NCBI RefSeq assembly: GCF_040869045.1 | Contig: NW_027136906.1 | Coordinates: 248,001 to 312,000 of the forward strand | Direction: 5' to 3' | Origin: Eurosta solidaginis | Taxonomy: Eukaryota; Arthropoda; Insecta; Diptera; Tephritidae | DNA: 64,000 bases | In this document: positions 9,682-20,446 of the stretch, in pieces | Layout of the letters: each line of letters begins with the position of its first letter | How positions within the stretch are numbered: the stretch's first letter is position 1 | Position numbers and translations under genes: made by a program | The notes under the pieces: generated by a model | What the model saw: the letters and a program-made list of their open reading frames with translations, nothing else | What the model was told of the DNA's origin: nothing | Databases searched by the model: none

Positions 9682-10925
9682 GTATCGTAATTTTTACGTT
9701 GAGAGGCAGTGGCTTCTTAAGCCCCGAGATCTAAGACCGCTCAGCTACAGATAAACTCATCTGCTGAGAAATAGATTCACAAATACAATAGATTAAAATT
9801 ATAAATATAATTTTTTAATTATTAAGAGAAGATAGAACCGTTTTTTTTTTATGTCAAAGAGCGAGTTCGAAACATCAATTATTCTCGAGTGAGAGTTATA
9901 GTCTTCACACAAACATAGAAAAGGTTTGTTTAGTTGGAAATTGCTTCTACATAGTTTAAGAATTATTGGTTTATAATCCTTGAAACTCGGCATGGAATAT
10001 TCAAGTTTACTTTGTTCAAAAGAAATGAAATCGATCCATTTAAAAGTCTAGCCATAAATAGTATACCTAACATTTCTGTACGACTTGCAAAGGTAGGAAG
10101 ATTTACTAGTTTTAACCGATTAGTGTAAAGAGCAAGATTATACGGGGAGTCCCATTGAAGATTTCTCAAGGCGAAAAGTAAAAACTGTTTTTGAATTTAT
10201 TCTAATCTATCCACATGAACTTGATAACGCGGATTCCAAGTTATCGATCCATATTCTAATATCGGTCTCAACAATGACGTAAAAAGGGTTTTTGTAACGT
10301 AAGGATCACTAAACTCTTTTGTCTATCTTTTCAGAAATGCTAGAAGTCCTCTCGCTTTATTGACTGTGGCATTAATATGAGGGTTGAAACTAAGTTTTCA
10401 ATTCATTGTAACTCCCAAGTCGACAAAAAATCAACGCTTTCCAGAGTTTGGCCATTAATTGTGTAAGAAGCTGCCTGTACCTTCCCACGTGAAAAACACA
10501 TGAATTTACATTTTGCTATGTTGAGCGGCGTAAAATTCGCATTACACCAAGTAATTAACGATTTAAATCCACCTGGAGTACAGAACGTTCTTCAACCAAC
10601 GCGTATGACTTAAAAAGTTTTACGTGGTCAGCATACATTAAAATTTTAGAATATTTTATAGTTATGGAAATATCGTTTATAAAGAGCAAAAACAGAATAG
10701 GACCGGGATGTCTGTCCTGAGGCACACCGGAGGGAACATCGATGACATTCGAACAAATGTTTTTAAAAATGACTCTTTGAGTTCTACCGCAAAGATAGGT
10801 GGAGATCCAGCGAGTTAGGCCTGGTTGAAAGCCAAGCAATTCTAGTTTATAAACAAGTAATGAGTGGCGTACTTTTTCGAATGATTTGCTGAAAGCAGTG
10901 TATATAACGTCGCACAGTGGCGCCT
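9682..10925 (-). pseudogene. CR1/Jockey-type reverse transcriptase relic
   Basis: On the minus strand, 10925-10555 encodes RT palm motifs: VIYTAFSKSFEKV (motif A region), DVPSGVPQDRHPGPILFLLF (motif B region) and MYADHVKLF (motif C). YADD has become YADH, which loses a catalytic aspartate. The relic continues in broken frames through YTINGQTLESV, PILEYG and the thumb motif YTNRLKLVNLPTFASR (near 10080). A poly(T) tract on the plus strand at 9632-9681 fits its poly(A) tail. The endonuclease and 5' part are gone. The same family appears at 48190-48900. Confidence 0.8.
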
Positions 10926-11044
10926 TTTGAGTTTTTTCTTTGCAAAAATCATAACTTTTGAACCAATGAAGATATTCCAAAAATTTGAAATGAAATGAAA
11001 GCTAATTACTTGAAGTTTTATTGTGTGAAAGCTCTGAATGTCAC

Positions 11045-11650
11045 AGGTACAGGGTGCTTCAAAAAAATTCGTCAAAGTCGAAATTTTTTTATAAAAATGC
11101 AAAAACAAAATGTTTTTAGTAAAAAATAAAAAAAAAATGAGATTTGTCTTATAATGACGTATTTAAGCATTAAATAAAATAAACTAATGATTTTGATAAG
11201 ATAGCGTGGCAGTGCCCACTTATGATAAAAAGTTTTATCTAAGTAGTCACGTAATCAATAACTACCAAAATCAAAAGACGTATTGTTTCCATTAAATGGC
11301 AATACTCTTATAAAACTCAAATGTCCGTTTTTGGTGCCACAATAACAAGGTGCTTCAAGATTCATCGTAAAATTTTACATGTTTTTTTTTTTAATTTACA
11401 GCCAAATATGTATTTTATTAATAACTAAAAGTTATTGAAAGTGGTTCGGTGAAATATTATTTGAGCTAAAGATTAAAAAGCCAACGAATTTTGGAAAAGG
11501 GGAGTGGCATTGCCCACATATGCTAAAAAGTTTGATCTTAGTAACCGCTTTACCAATTTGTACCAAACTCGATAGACGTATTGACTTCTATAAAAATTTA
11601 ATACTCGTTTGAAAACGAAATGCCTACGCTTTAAAATAAATTTGATAAAC
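11045..11650. repeat. Diverged two-unit tandem repeat, period about 293 bp
   Basis: Two units start near 11045 and 11338. Both carry GGTGCTTCAA followed by ATTC-TCG, then GTGGCA-TGCCCAC and TAAAAAGTTT-ATCT, then CAAA-TC-A-AGACGTATTG. They are well diverged. The GTGGCA/TGCCCAC word is a small palindrome. It resembles family A in style but is not the same sequence. Confidence 0.6.
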
Positions 11651-11905
11651 TTCAGAGAAATGAAATAACGAAAAGTATATATTTATAAATTACTAAATTA
11701 ATTAATTATTTTATTTGAAATAAAAAATTAACATGTACATAGATATTTTATTTTTCAATAAAATAACAAAATTGATTAGTAAATCTCTTTTTCATTGTTG
11801 TGATAAGAAGTGAGACACTTATTCTATCTTAACATAGTCATCGTCTCTGGAACATATATCTAACAAAGCAACCATTTCTGAGCTATACGCATCTGTAAGA
11901 TCTTC

Positions 11906-13795
11906 TTATGTTCTTACATACCTCATAGATGATATGACTGGATCAGAAGAGATAGCTAACATGTTGAAAAGGTCTTCGTTTTGTCTAACTCGTGATATTT
12001 TGAAGGTGTTCATACATCTATATCTTTTGTAGTCCTTGTTCTTAGATTCTTGAGCTTCTTCAGACAATTCTCCTAATGGTAAGCACTGGTACTCTATTAA
12101 ATCTTTTCCATGTGCTAAAATTGTATGTACTGTTGGTGTAAGTTTCTTCTCAGGATACTTTTGATGCAGCAACTTTGTAGTTTTATATGCATATTCTCCA
12201 AATTTGGGTCCATTAACTTGTTCATGGCAGTTTAAAATATTTAAAATTACTCCCAATATTTTCACAATATCTCTATCAACTCCTGTTATGTGAGCAGTCA
12301 CTTCATCGTTTTCAAAAAATCTTCTTGAGGAGTTACAAACATTTGTATTTCCGTATCCATACTTTGGACAGTCAACTCTAAGGCCAACCTCTTTATAAAA
12401 TACATCCTGAATTATTTTTTTTCTCCTGTTTTGTTTCTCCTTACATGTTGTATTGTCGTCGAAAACTTCTCCTTATTGTGGTAGTGTATAAGCCAGCTTC
12501 AAAATTCTATACATCTTATCCTAGCATGCAAAGGAGATATTTATTCCATACTCATAATTTAGTTCGTCAGTTATTGAATCATTAAGATTTTCAAAGTCCT
12601 TTTGGCTCTTTTTATAAATTAGATATTTCAATGTAGATGTCGTATTTGTTATTAAGTTCAAAACTTTTCCATCGACCATTGTTAGAAAAAAAATCATGCT
12701 TTATTGTAATGACATTCCCCTCTTCAGTTTCAATTATTGTTGGTTCTAAATTGGCTTTTTGATTTTTTATATCACTCACAGTAGCTTTTATGAGTTCCGA
12801 AGACTCCTTCTCGTATTTAAATAATATCGGGCGGCACAATATAGTTGATAACGGACGTGGATTTTTCCAATATTCTGAAGCTTCATCTTTTAGTCGTAGT
12901 GGAACAATAGAAGCCATAAACATATCACTATCTGTAATTGTTTCATCGTATCCATTTATTCTTTGTTTATATGCGCTTTGCCCTGATGATCCATAACAGC
13001 TCCACTTAGTCATCAATGCTAGCTCCTTTGGCAGTGATTTCAACTTTCCTTCAGTAAAACTTTGAAGGAGTCGTGTAGACGTATAATCCATTAAGTTTTG
13101 TAGCTCAATTTCAGCTGATACTTCGGTCATTTTGGGACTTAGAGGAAGTGCTTCTTTCTTGGCTTGAGTAATTTTTTGTATCCAGGTAAAATATCGGCAT
13201 TACGTTGCAATAATGACTTACGCAATATAATATATTTTTTCTTCGTTAAACAGCGCCAAAGCTTCTTCGGGAGTATATATCCTAGGTAGCGCATTTGGTG
13301 GTGTGGGAATGCTGTTTTTGATCCTCATCAGTCGCACTGGACTTGCTACCGCAACTGCTTTTGTTATATGAGACTCCAAGTTTTCTTCGTTTTTTTTATA
13401 TTTAATAGCCAGTACTTCTGAAAGATGAGTCGTGGTCATAGCCTTTGTGGTATCAGACAGCTTCCTTTTCTTGTGTAGGTAGAACACTCTTCTATGGGTT
13501 TTGTTGGTCTCCCTCTAGTTGGATTGGTTGACGTGCTAGGCGTTTCTTCGTCCAAAAAAGTTTTGTCAGCTAGCCACTTGTCATGTTTACTTAGAAATTT
13601 TGAAATGTTACGATAGACATCCTTCCATTTTCTTTCTATCATAATGTATTGTAAACAAATTTTTTTTTCCAGGCCTTAAAGAAAACTTTAATGCTTGTTT
13701 CACTCGCTAATTGTCTCATAATAGCCTCAACGAAGTCCCGTCTTGACTTTGTAGATTTAAACACCGCAAATAGTTTCGAGCTTTCTAGATACATA
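11906..13795 (-). pseudogene. RAG1/Transib-like transposase relic
   Basis: Minus-strand pieces in order: an N-terminal block (MYLESSKLFAVF, about 13795-13643); MIERKWKDVYRNISKFLSK; a GRPTKPIEECS-type linker with KKRKLSD (13480); a core block with KWSCYGSSGQSAYKQ, MFMASIVPLRL and YWKNPRPLSTILCRPI (13130-12612); VGLRVDCPKYGYGNTNV with SSRRFFENDEVTAHITGVD (about 12400-12300); and a C-terminus with LPLGELSEEAQESKNKDYKR and SSDPVISSMR (12100-11930). The order and motifs resemble, from memory, RAG1/Transib-group DDE proteins of insects and cnidarians. Related proteins usually have Asp where WSCYGSSG shows Tyr, so a catalytic residue may be lost. Stops and frameshifts separate the blocks. No TIRs were found, so the superfamily stays tentative. 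Confidence 0.5.
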
Positions 13796-13799
13796 TTAG

Positions 13800-14914
13800 A
13801 ATTGGCTTCGAGTGTATCTGACTAAATATTAAATTGTAAACTATATTTAAAAATACTATTCACTTTATTTAAGCATTTCTACGACAGACCATAACCTGGA
13901 AAAACGCACATATTACACAAACGATGTTTTATTCACAAAAAATTAGACAAACGATATTGTTCTATACTGCAATAGAAACTCCTCTGGAGCTTTATAAAGT
14001 CATAAGACAGTTTGTCGAAAAATGTTGGGGAACCCAAGAATTTTTATTAAAATTTTTAAAAATGGTCTGTCAGACCACAACGCTGGTCTTAGGGTTAATG
14101 GTGTAAATCTCAATTTTCAATTACATTCACATATTTGATATTCTTGAGCCATTGGTGAATAGTACCAATGTGAAGGGTAATGCTGAAATTTTTTTTCATA
14201 CAATTTTTTGAAATTTACAAATTTTCAAATCTGGCTACCTCCTACCAATGCAACAATAAACCAGACATAGCTATAGACACATCGATTATGCCATGAATGT
14301 ATAGTTCCGTGAGCACATAGATAATGATGATACGAAGATGTGTATCTACATAACACATCACGCCTACAATTTCTATTCACGCAATTGAACTCAAAATTTT
14401 TTGCGTGCTATTATTTTATTTTATGTTTATTTAAATAAGCATATAGAGTGAAATTGAAAGGATTTCCTTTTTAATCAAGCGCACAGAATTGAGAGTGACG
14501 AGTTTTATATAACATTTTTTTGTAGTTGGACTTTTTTTTTCTTTTAACAACTGGCAAGTGAGCACACTAGTAAGGCCAAAAGACATAAACGTATATATAT
14601 TTGTGTATGTAATTGCAAAGTGCTTTAAAAAACCCAGTTCATGACAACTATTTTCAGTTGTGTTTGCTCTGCCATTACGAGCACGGTTGCCGTACCATGT
14701 TTTCATTTGGTACCAAAACTAATAGAAAAAAGGACCAAATGTCAAAAAAAGAACACATTTTTTTTATTTTTATATTGTGGTTCGTTGCAAAATATAAAAT
14801 TTTAGGATGCTTCCCTGGTTTCTTATACAAAATTTTACCAAATATAGTGAATAAAGTGTACTTTAAGGTATTACATTTACTCTTACTACTTACATACTCA
14901 CTTTTAAGTACTGA
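13800..14914. other. Stretch without recognisable gene
   Basis: AT-rich; includes a small palindrome TGGTCTGTCAGACCA near 14062. No frame with family motifs. The open frame from 14613 becomes meaningful only from about 14915. Confidence 0.5.
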
Positions 14915-15372
14915 ACTCAATGCAGTAACTGAATTTCTGGATTTCGGTGTCTCAGGTGACTCAGGTTATTCTTTCGTCAACCATGTCAACTACATTATCC
15001 CTAAGCCCTACTTTAACTTAGCTTTTGTAAAGCGATATGCTAAAGATTTTAAAGTTCCTTATATAAGGAAGGTGCTCTATAATTCTTTAGTGCGGTCTAA
15101 ATTGTAGTATGCTTCCATGATCTGGAACCCGACCTATGCCTCACACTCCCTCAGAGTGGAAAGAGTACAGAGGTGTTTCATTAGGTTTGCTTTGCAGCCA
15201 CTTCATTTTAGGTAGCCTAATCTGATTTAAATTTTGCGATGCCTAGATCCTTATTTTTGTCAAAGCTTATATCTCATTTCCATTAGTCTTTAGTTAGTCT
15301 TTAGTACTAAGTCAATATTGTTATTTAGTCTGTAAGGTCGATGTAATCATAAATTCCAATAAAATCAAATAG
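14915..15372 (+). pseudogene. Non-LTR retrotransposon RT thumb and 3' end fragment
   Basis: The frame to 15107 reads FLDFGVSGDS, NLAFVKRYAKDFKVPYIRKV and LYNSLVRSKL. After the stop codon it continues as YASMIWNP and RVERVQRCFIRFALQPL. This is the region after the RT palm in CR1/Jockey elements. A 3' untranslated part with TTTAGT repeats runs to an AATAAAATCAAAT end near 15372. It is strongly 5'-truncated. Confidence 0.7.
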
Positions 15373-15689
15373 GATTTAGTAAGAAACGGTTCAAAAACTT
15401 GCGTTCTGTTGTTGCCGAACTATGTGTCAAGCTAAGTAAATCATAAAGGAAACTAAGCAATTCTAAGAAGCAGTTTTGTTAATGGTATTATTATAGATGC
15501 CTAAATTTTCCCCTAAACGTTAAAACTTCACACCAGAACCTAGATTCAGTAAGGGTGAGTCCCAGAATTCAAATGTGCAACAACGGAATCTAATTACATT
15601 TAATAAAGAACCAGAAATTAGTTAACAGTGTCCTTATTGAAGTTGGTGGAGTTCTGTACCTATGGAAATAGTTTTAGGTTAGGTTAAGT

Positions 15690-15960
15690 TGAACTGGCTG
15701 GTCAATAAAGACTTCACATAAACTGAATGAGTCCATAGTGTTACCAGAATTTGTTTGAAGACCAAACGGAAGAACCCCAATCAGGGCCAGGATACACGTT
15801 ATAGAATAACTCCGTCCTCTTGGCAAATACTAACAGTTTTCTAGGACCCAGCTTAATTGCTACCTGGAGATATGGAAACTCTGTTACCCCTTATAGCCTT
15901 GACCTGATGAACACAAAACAATATTTCTTATGCCAAGCTATTTAGTTTTGAAGTATCTTG
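15690..15960 (+). repeat. Dispersed repeat family C, copy 1
   Basis: Begins TTAGGTTAGGTTAAGTTGAA, then GGTCAATAAAGACTTCACAT, GAATGAGTCCATAGTGTTAC and CAGAATTTGTTTGA. The same blocks recur, diverged, at 60187-60400 and inverted at 28300-28450. It has no coding content. Confidence 0.7.
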
Positions 15961-16804
15961 TGGGGTTAGTATCACAGTCCTGGAATTCCCTGAACTGATT
16001 GAGCTACGTTAAGCTGTGTGACGCTTTCAAAATTTTTACAAAGGATTTCTTTATGAAAAATGTGGAAAGTTTTATTTTTCCGTCTGGCTCATTGATATAT
16101 TCCATCACAATCTCTCTATATCTCTCGCTTTGCTTGAACATAAATTAAGTGTGTGGCAAGTACTCCAAAAATAATACATATTTTGTTCATTATTTTACTT
16201 AGTTTTCAATTCATTTAACTCGAACTCGGTTATCGTAATGGTTCCACCAGCAAGCCCTGCCAAATTCCTTAGAGGCACACGTGGATATGGAAAACAAATT
16301 TTTAAGCCCAACTAATGAAAAAAATCTATTACGAAAAGCGTTTGATAACCGACCGAAATATCTAGCCACTTAAATAAGAATTTTTTTGATAAGTCCGTGT
16401 AATATGTTTGACCTAAGATCCAACAATTTCTTTTTAACGCCTCTCCTTAATTATCTCCTATGTGAAATGTCATTGATCTGCTACATTTTATTGACAGCAA
16501 TTTTTGTGGTAAGAGTTTCATGTAGGTAATTTGATAATTATATATGAGTTAATGAAAGTTTGACAAATGTTTTGGGCAGTGTTGTAACAAAATCGTGGCC
16601 CCTGCCTAAAAAGAACTAAAATTTTAGAAAAGGGACCAACGGACCAAATGGGGTTGGAAAGGACCATTTATGGTCTAAATTGACCAAAGTGGCAACCGTG
16701 TTTACAAGACCAATCCACATACACAAACACTTACCAGCGTACACCAGTAGTTATATTAGTATATATGTATATTTGTAAATAATGCATATCTAACTCCTAT
16801 AGTA
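15961..16804. other. Stretch without recognisable gene
   Basis: No supported gene or repeat boundary seen; simple AT-rich intergenic sequence. Confidence 0.5.
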
Positions 16805-16810
16805 CACCTC

Positions 16811-16900
16811 ATAAAAAATAAAATAAATGTAACGCGCGATAACCTCCGCAGAGATCTAAGGCCAAGCTTCTCTTCTAATTTGCGTCGTGTTCCTCTTAAT
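16811..16900 (-). mobile_element. SINE, 3' part (split by family A copy 2)
   Basis: On the minus strand this is the end of the tRNA-derived SINE: AAGAGGAACACGACGCAAAT, GAGAAGCTTGGCCTTAGATC, GGAGGTTATCGCGC, then a TTTATTTTATTTTTTAT tail. The remainder continues at 20012-20290 beyond the inserted family A element. Confidence 0.8.
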
Positions 16901-19900
16901 TATACTCAGTTGAGCAGAGCTCACAGAGTATATTAAGTTTGATTGGATAACGGTTGGTTGTACATATATAAAGGAATCGAGATAGATATAGACTTCCATA
17001 TATCAAAATAATCAGGATCCAAAAAAAATTTGATTGAGCCATGTCCGTCCGTCCGTCCGTCCGTCCGTCCGTTAACACGATAACTTGAGTAAATTTTGAG
17101 GTATCTTGATGAAATTTGGTATGTGGGTTCCTGAGCACTCATCTCAGATCGCTATTTAAAATGAACGATATCGGACTATAACCACGCCCACTTTTTCGAT
17201 ATCGAAAATTTCGAAAAACAGAAAAAATGCGATAATTCATTGCCAAAGGCGGTTAAAGCGATGAAACTTGGTAGATGAGTTGACGTTATGACGCAGAATA
17301 GAAAATTCGTAATATTTTGGACAATGGGCGTGGCACCGCCCACTTTTACAAGAAGGTAATTTAAAAGTTTTGCACGCTGTAATTTGGCAGTCGTTGAAGA
17401 TATCATGATGAAATTTGCCAGGAACGTTACCGCTATTACTATATATGCGCTAAATAAAAATTAACAAAATTGGATAAAGAACACGCCCACTTTTTAAAAA
17501 AAAATTTTTTTAAATTCAAATTTTAACAAAAAATTTAATATCTTTACTGTATATAAGTAAATTAAGACAAAATTCAACTCCAGTAATGATATGATGCAAC
17601 AAAATACAAAAATAAAAGAAAATTTCAAAATGGGCGTGGCTCCGCCCATTTTCATTTAGTGTGTCTAGAATACTTTTAATGCCATAAGTCGAACAAAAAT
17701 TTACCAATCCTTTTGAAATTTGGTAGGAGCATATACTCTATGACGTTAACTGTTCTCTGTGAAAATGGGCGAAATCGGTGGAAGCCACGCCCAGTTTTTA
17801 TACACAGTCCACCGTCTGTCCTTCCGCTCGGCCGTTAACACAATAACTTGAGCAAAAACCGATATATCTTTACTAAACTTAGCCCACGTACTTATCTGAA
17901 CTCACTTTATCTTGGTATAAAAAATGGCCGAAATCCGACCATAACCACGCCCATTTTATCGATATCGAAAATTACGAAAAATTAAAAAAATGCCATAATT
18001 CTATACCAAATACGAAAAAAGCGATGAAACATGGTAACTGGATTGGTTTATTGACGCAAAATATAACTTTGGAAAAAACTTTGTAAAATGGGTGTGACAC
18101 CTACCATATTAAGTAGAAGAAAATGAAAAAGTTCTACAAGGCGAAATCAACAGCCCTTGGAATCTTGGCAGGAATATTGTTACTGTTATTGAATATATAA
18201 ATAAATTAGCAGTACCCGACAGATGATTTTCTGGATCACCTGATCCACATTTGGTCGATATCGCGAGAACGCCTTCACATATACATCTAAGGGCCACTCG
18301 CTTTTAAAACCCTCATTAATACTTTTAATTTGATATCCATATCGTACAAATACATTCTAAAGTCAACTCTGGCCCACCCTAATGGCGATATCTCGAAAAG
18401 GCGTGCACCTATAGACCTAATGCCCACTCCCTCTTAAAATGCTCAGTAACACCTTTCGTTTGATACCCATATCGTAAAAACATTCTAGAGTCACCCTTGG
18501 TCCACCTTTATGGCGATATCTCGAAAAGGCGTCCATCTATAGACCTAATGTCAACTCCCTCTTAAAATGCTCAGTAACACCTTTCCTTTGATACCCATAT
18601 CGTACAAACATTCTAGAGTCACTTCTGGCCCACCCTAATGGCGATATCTCGAAAAGGCGTCCACCTATAGACCTAATGCCCACTCCCTCTTAAAATGCTC
18701 AGTAACACCTTTCGTTTGATACCCATATCGTACAAACATTCTAGAGTCACCCCTGGCCCACCCTAATGGCGATATCTCGAAAAGGCGTCCACCTATAGAC
18801 CTAATGCCCACTCCCTCTTAAAATGCTCAGTAACACCTTTCGTTTGATACCCATATCGTACAAACATTCTAGAGTCACCCTTGGTCAACCTTTATGACGA
18901 TATCTCGAAAAGGCGTCCACCTATAGAACTGAGGATTACTCCCTTTTAAAATACTCATTACCACCTTTCATTTGATACCCATATCGTACAAACACATTCT
19001 AGAGTCACCCTGGCCCACCCTAATGGCGATATCTCGAAAAGGCGCCCACCTATAGACCTAATGCTCACTTTCTCTTAAAATGCTCAGTAACACCTTTCGT
19101 TTGATACCCATATCGTACAAACATTTTAGAGTCACCCCTGGCCCACCCTAATGGCGATATCTCGAAAAGGCGTCCACCTATAGACCTAGTGCCCACTCCC
19201 TCTTAAAATGCTCAGTAACACCTTTCGTTTGATACCCATATCGTACAAACATTCTAGAGTCACCCTTGGTCCACCTTTATGGCGATATCTCGAAAAGGCG
19301 TCCACCTATAGAACTAAGGATTACTCCCTTTTAAAATACTCATTACCACCTTTCATTTGATACCCATATCGTACAAACACATTCCAGAGTCACCCCTGGC
19401 CCACCCTAATGGCGATATCTCGAAAAGGCGTCCACCTATGGACCTAATGCCCACTCCCTCTTAAAATGCTCAGTAACACCTTTCGTTTGATACCCATATC
19501 GTACAAACACATTCTAGAGTCACCCCTGGCCCACCCTAATGGCGACATTTCGAAAAGGCGTCCACCTATAGACTAATGCCCACTCCCTCTTAAAACGCTC
19601 AGTAACACCTTTCATTTGATTCCCATATCGTACAACTAGAGACACCCCTGGTCCACCTTTATGGGGATTTCTCGAAAAGGCGTTCACCTATAGAACTAAA
19701 GCCCATTCCCTTTTAAAATACTCATTATCACCTTTCATTTGATACCCATATCGTACAAACACATTCTAGAGTCAGCCCTGGTCCACCTTTATGGCGATAT
19801 CCCTAAATGGCGTCCATCCATAGAACTATGGCCTACTCTCTCTTAAAATACTCTTTAATACCTTCCATTTGATACACATGTCATACAACCACATTCCAGG

Positions 19901-20011
19901 GTTACCCTAGGTTCATTTTCCTACATGGTGATTTTCCTTATTTTGTCTCCATAGCTCTCAACTGAGTATGTAATGTTCGGTTACACCCGAACTTAGCCTT
20001 CCTTACTTGTT
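16901..20011 (+). mobile_element. Family A repeat element, copy 2 (complete)
   Basis: Runs from TATACTCAGTTGAGCAGAGC (left palindrome) to CTTCCTTACTTGTT (right end). Order: left hairpin, CCGTCCG tract (17044-17072), several GGGCGTGG/CCGCCC blocks, a second part repeating the TTAACAC-ATAACTTGAG theme near 17830, a tandem array (18300-19900), then an inner copy of ACTCAGTTGAG in reverse (CTCAACTGAGTATG, 19958-19972) and the palindrome GTTCGG-CCGAAC (19977-19992). No transposase-like frame is present, so it is non-autonomous. It lies inside a SINE. Confidence 0.85.
18300..19900 (+). repeat. 129-131 bp tandem array in family A copy 2
   Basis: About 13 units. Each has GATACCCATATCGTACAAAC, ATTCTAGAGTCACCC, GGCGATATCTCGAAAAGGCG and CCACCTATAGA. 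Neighbouring units start 129 bases apart (for example 18671 and 18800); units with CACATTCTAG are 131. A distinct variant with AAGGATTACTCCCTTTTAAA recurs near 18930 and 19315, three units apart. Confidence 0.9.
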
Positions 20012-20290
20012 TTCCCTACTAATTGGCCGGACGGGACCTACATGTTTTATACCGGCTCCGAATGGCATCTGTAAGGCAGATGAGTTTTCACAGAGAGCTT
20101 TTCATGGCAGAAATACTCGCGGAGCGCTTGCCAAACACTGCCGAGGGGCGACCCCGCTTAGAAACAAATTTCTTCTAAATCAAAAACCTTATTTCTAAAA
20201 ATTTGATGTTGCTTTGCCCGGGGCGTGAACCCAGGGCATACGGTGTGTTAGGCGGAGCACGCTACCATCACACCACGGCGGCCGCCGTCT
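20012..20290 (-). mobile_element. SINE, tRNA-like head and body (split by family A copy 2)
   Basis: On the minus strand the head at about 20290-20210 reads GCCGCCGTGGTGTGATGGTA with a following B box GGTTCACGCCC inside CTGGGTTCACGCCCCGGGC. The body follows: AAGCGGGGTCGCCCCTCGGC, AGTGTTTGGCAAGCGCTCCG, GTATTTCTGCCATGAAAAGC, ATGTAGGTCCCGTCCGGCC and TAGTAGGGAA. There it is cut by family A. It resembles a SINE I associate with tephritid flies (memory, not verified). Confidence 0.85.
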
Positions 20291-20446
20291 CATACAACCT
20301 TTATAAAAGCATAGCTCATTCATGTTTTGTGTCGTTAGGCGATTGCATGCATGTACCGCAATCGTTTGTGCCTAATCAGGCAAACGAGCGGAAATGCAGG
20401 AAAACGTGTCGAGCATGCAAAACGCAGTATCCCTTCTAATACAAAT

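Noticed and set aside
14613..14914. Membrane-like hydrophobic first half of the frame 14613-15107 as a protein domain
   Set aside because: The hydrophobicity comes from AT-rich codons; only the part after about 14915 matches RT, so the frame is an accidental fusion.
15690..15715. Telomeric TTAGG-type repeat
   Set aside because: Only two or three GGTTA words occur, and the sequence continues as dispersed family C; flies of this group lack such telomeres.
18300..19900. Centromeric satellite or CRISPR array
   Set aside because: The units sit inside a bounded mobile element that recurs elsewhere with different unit numbers. There are no unique spacers of CRISPR type, and the DNA is eukaryotic.
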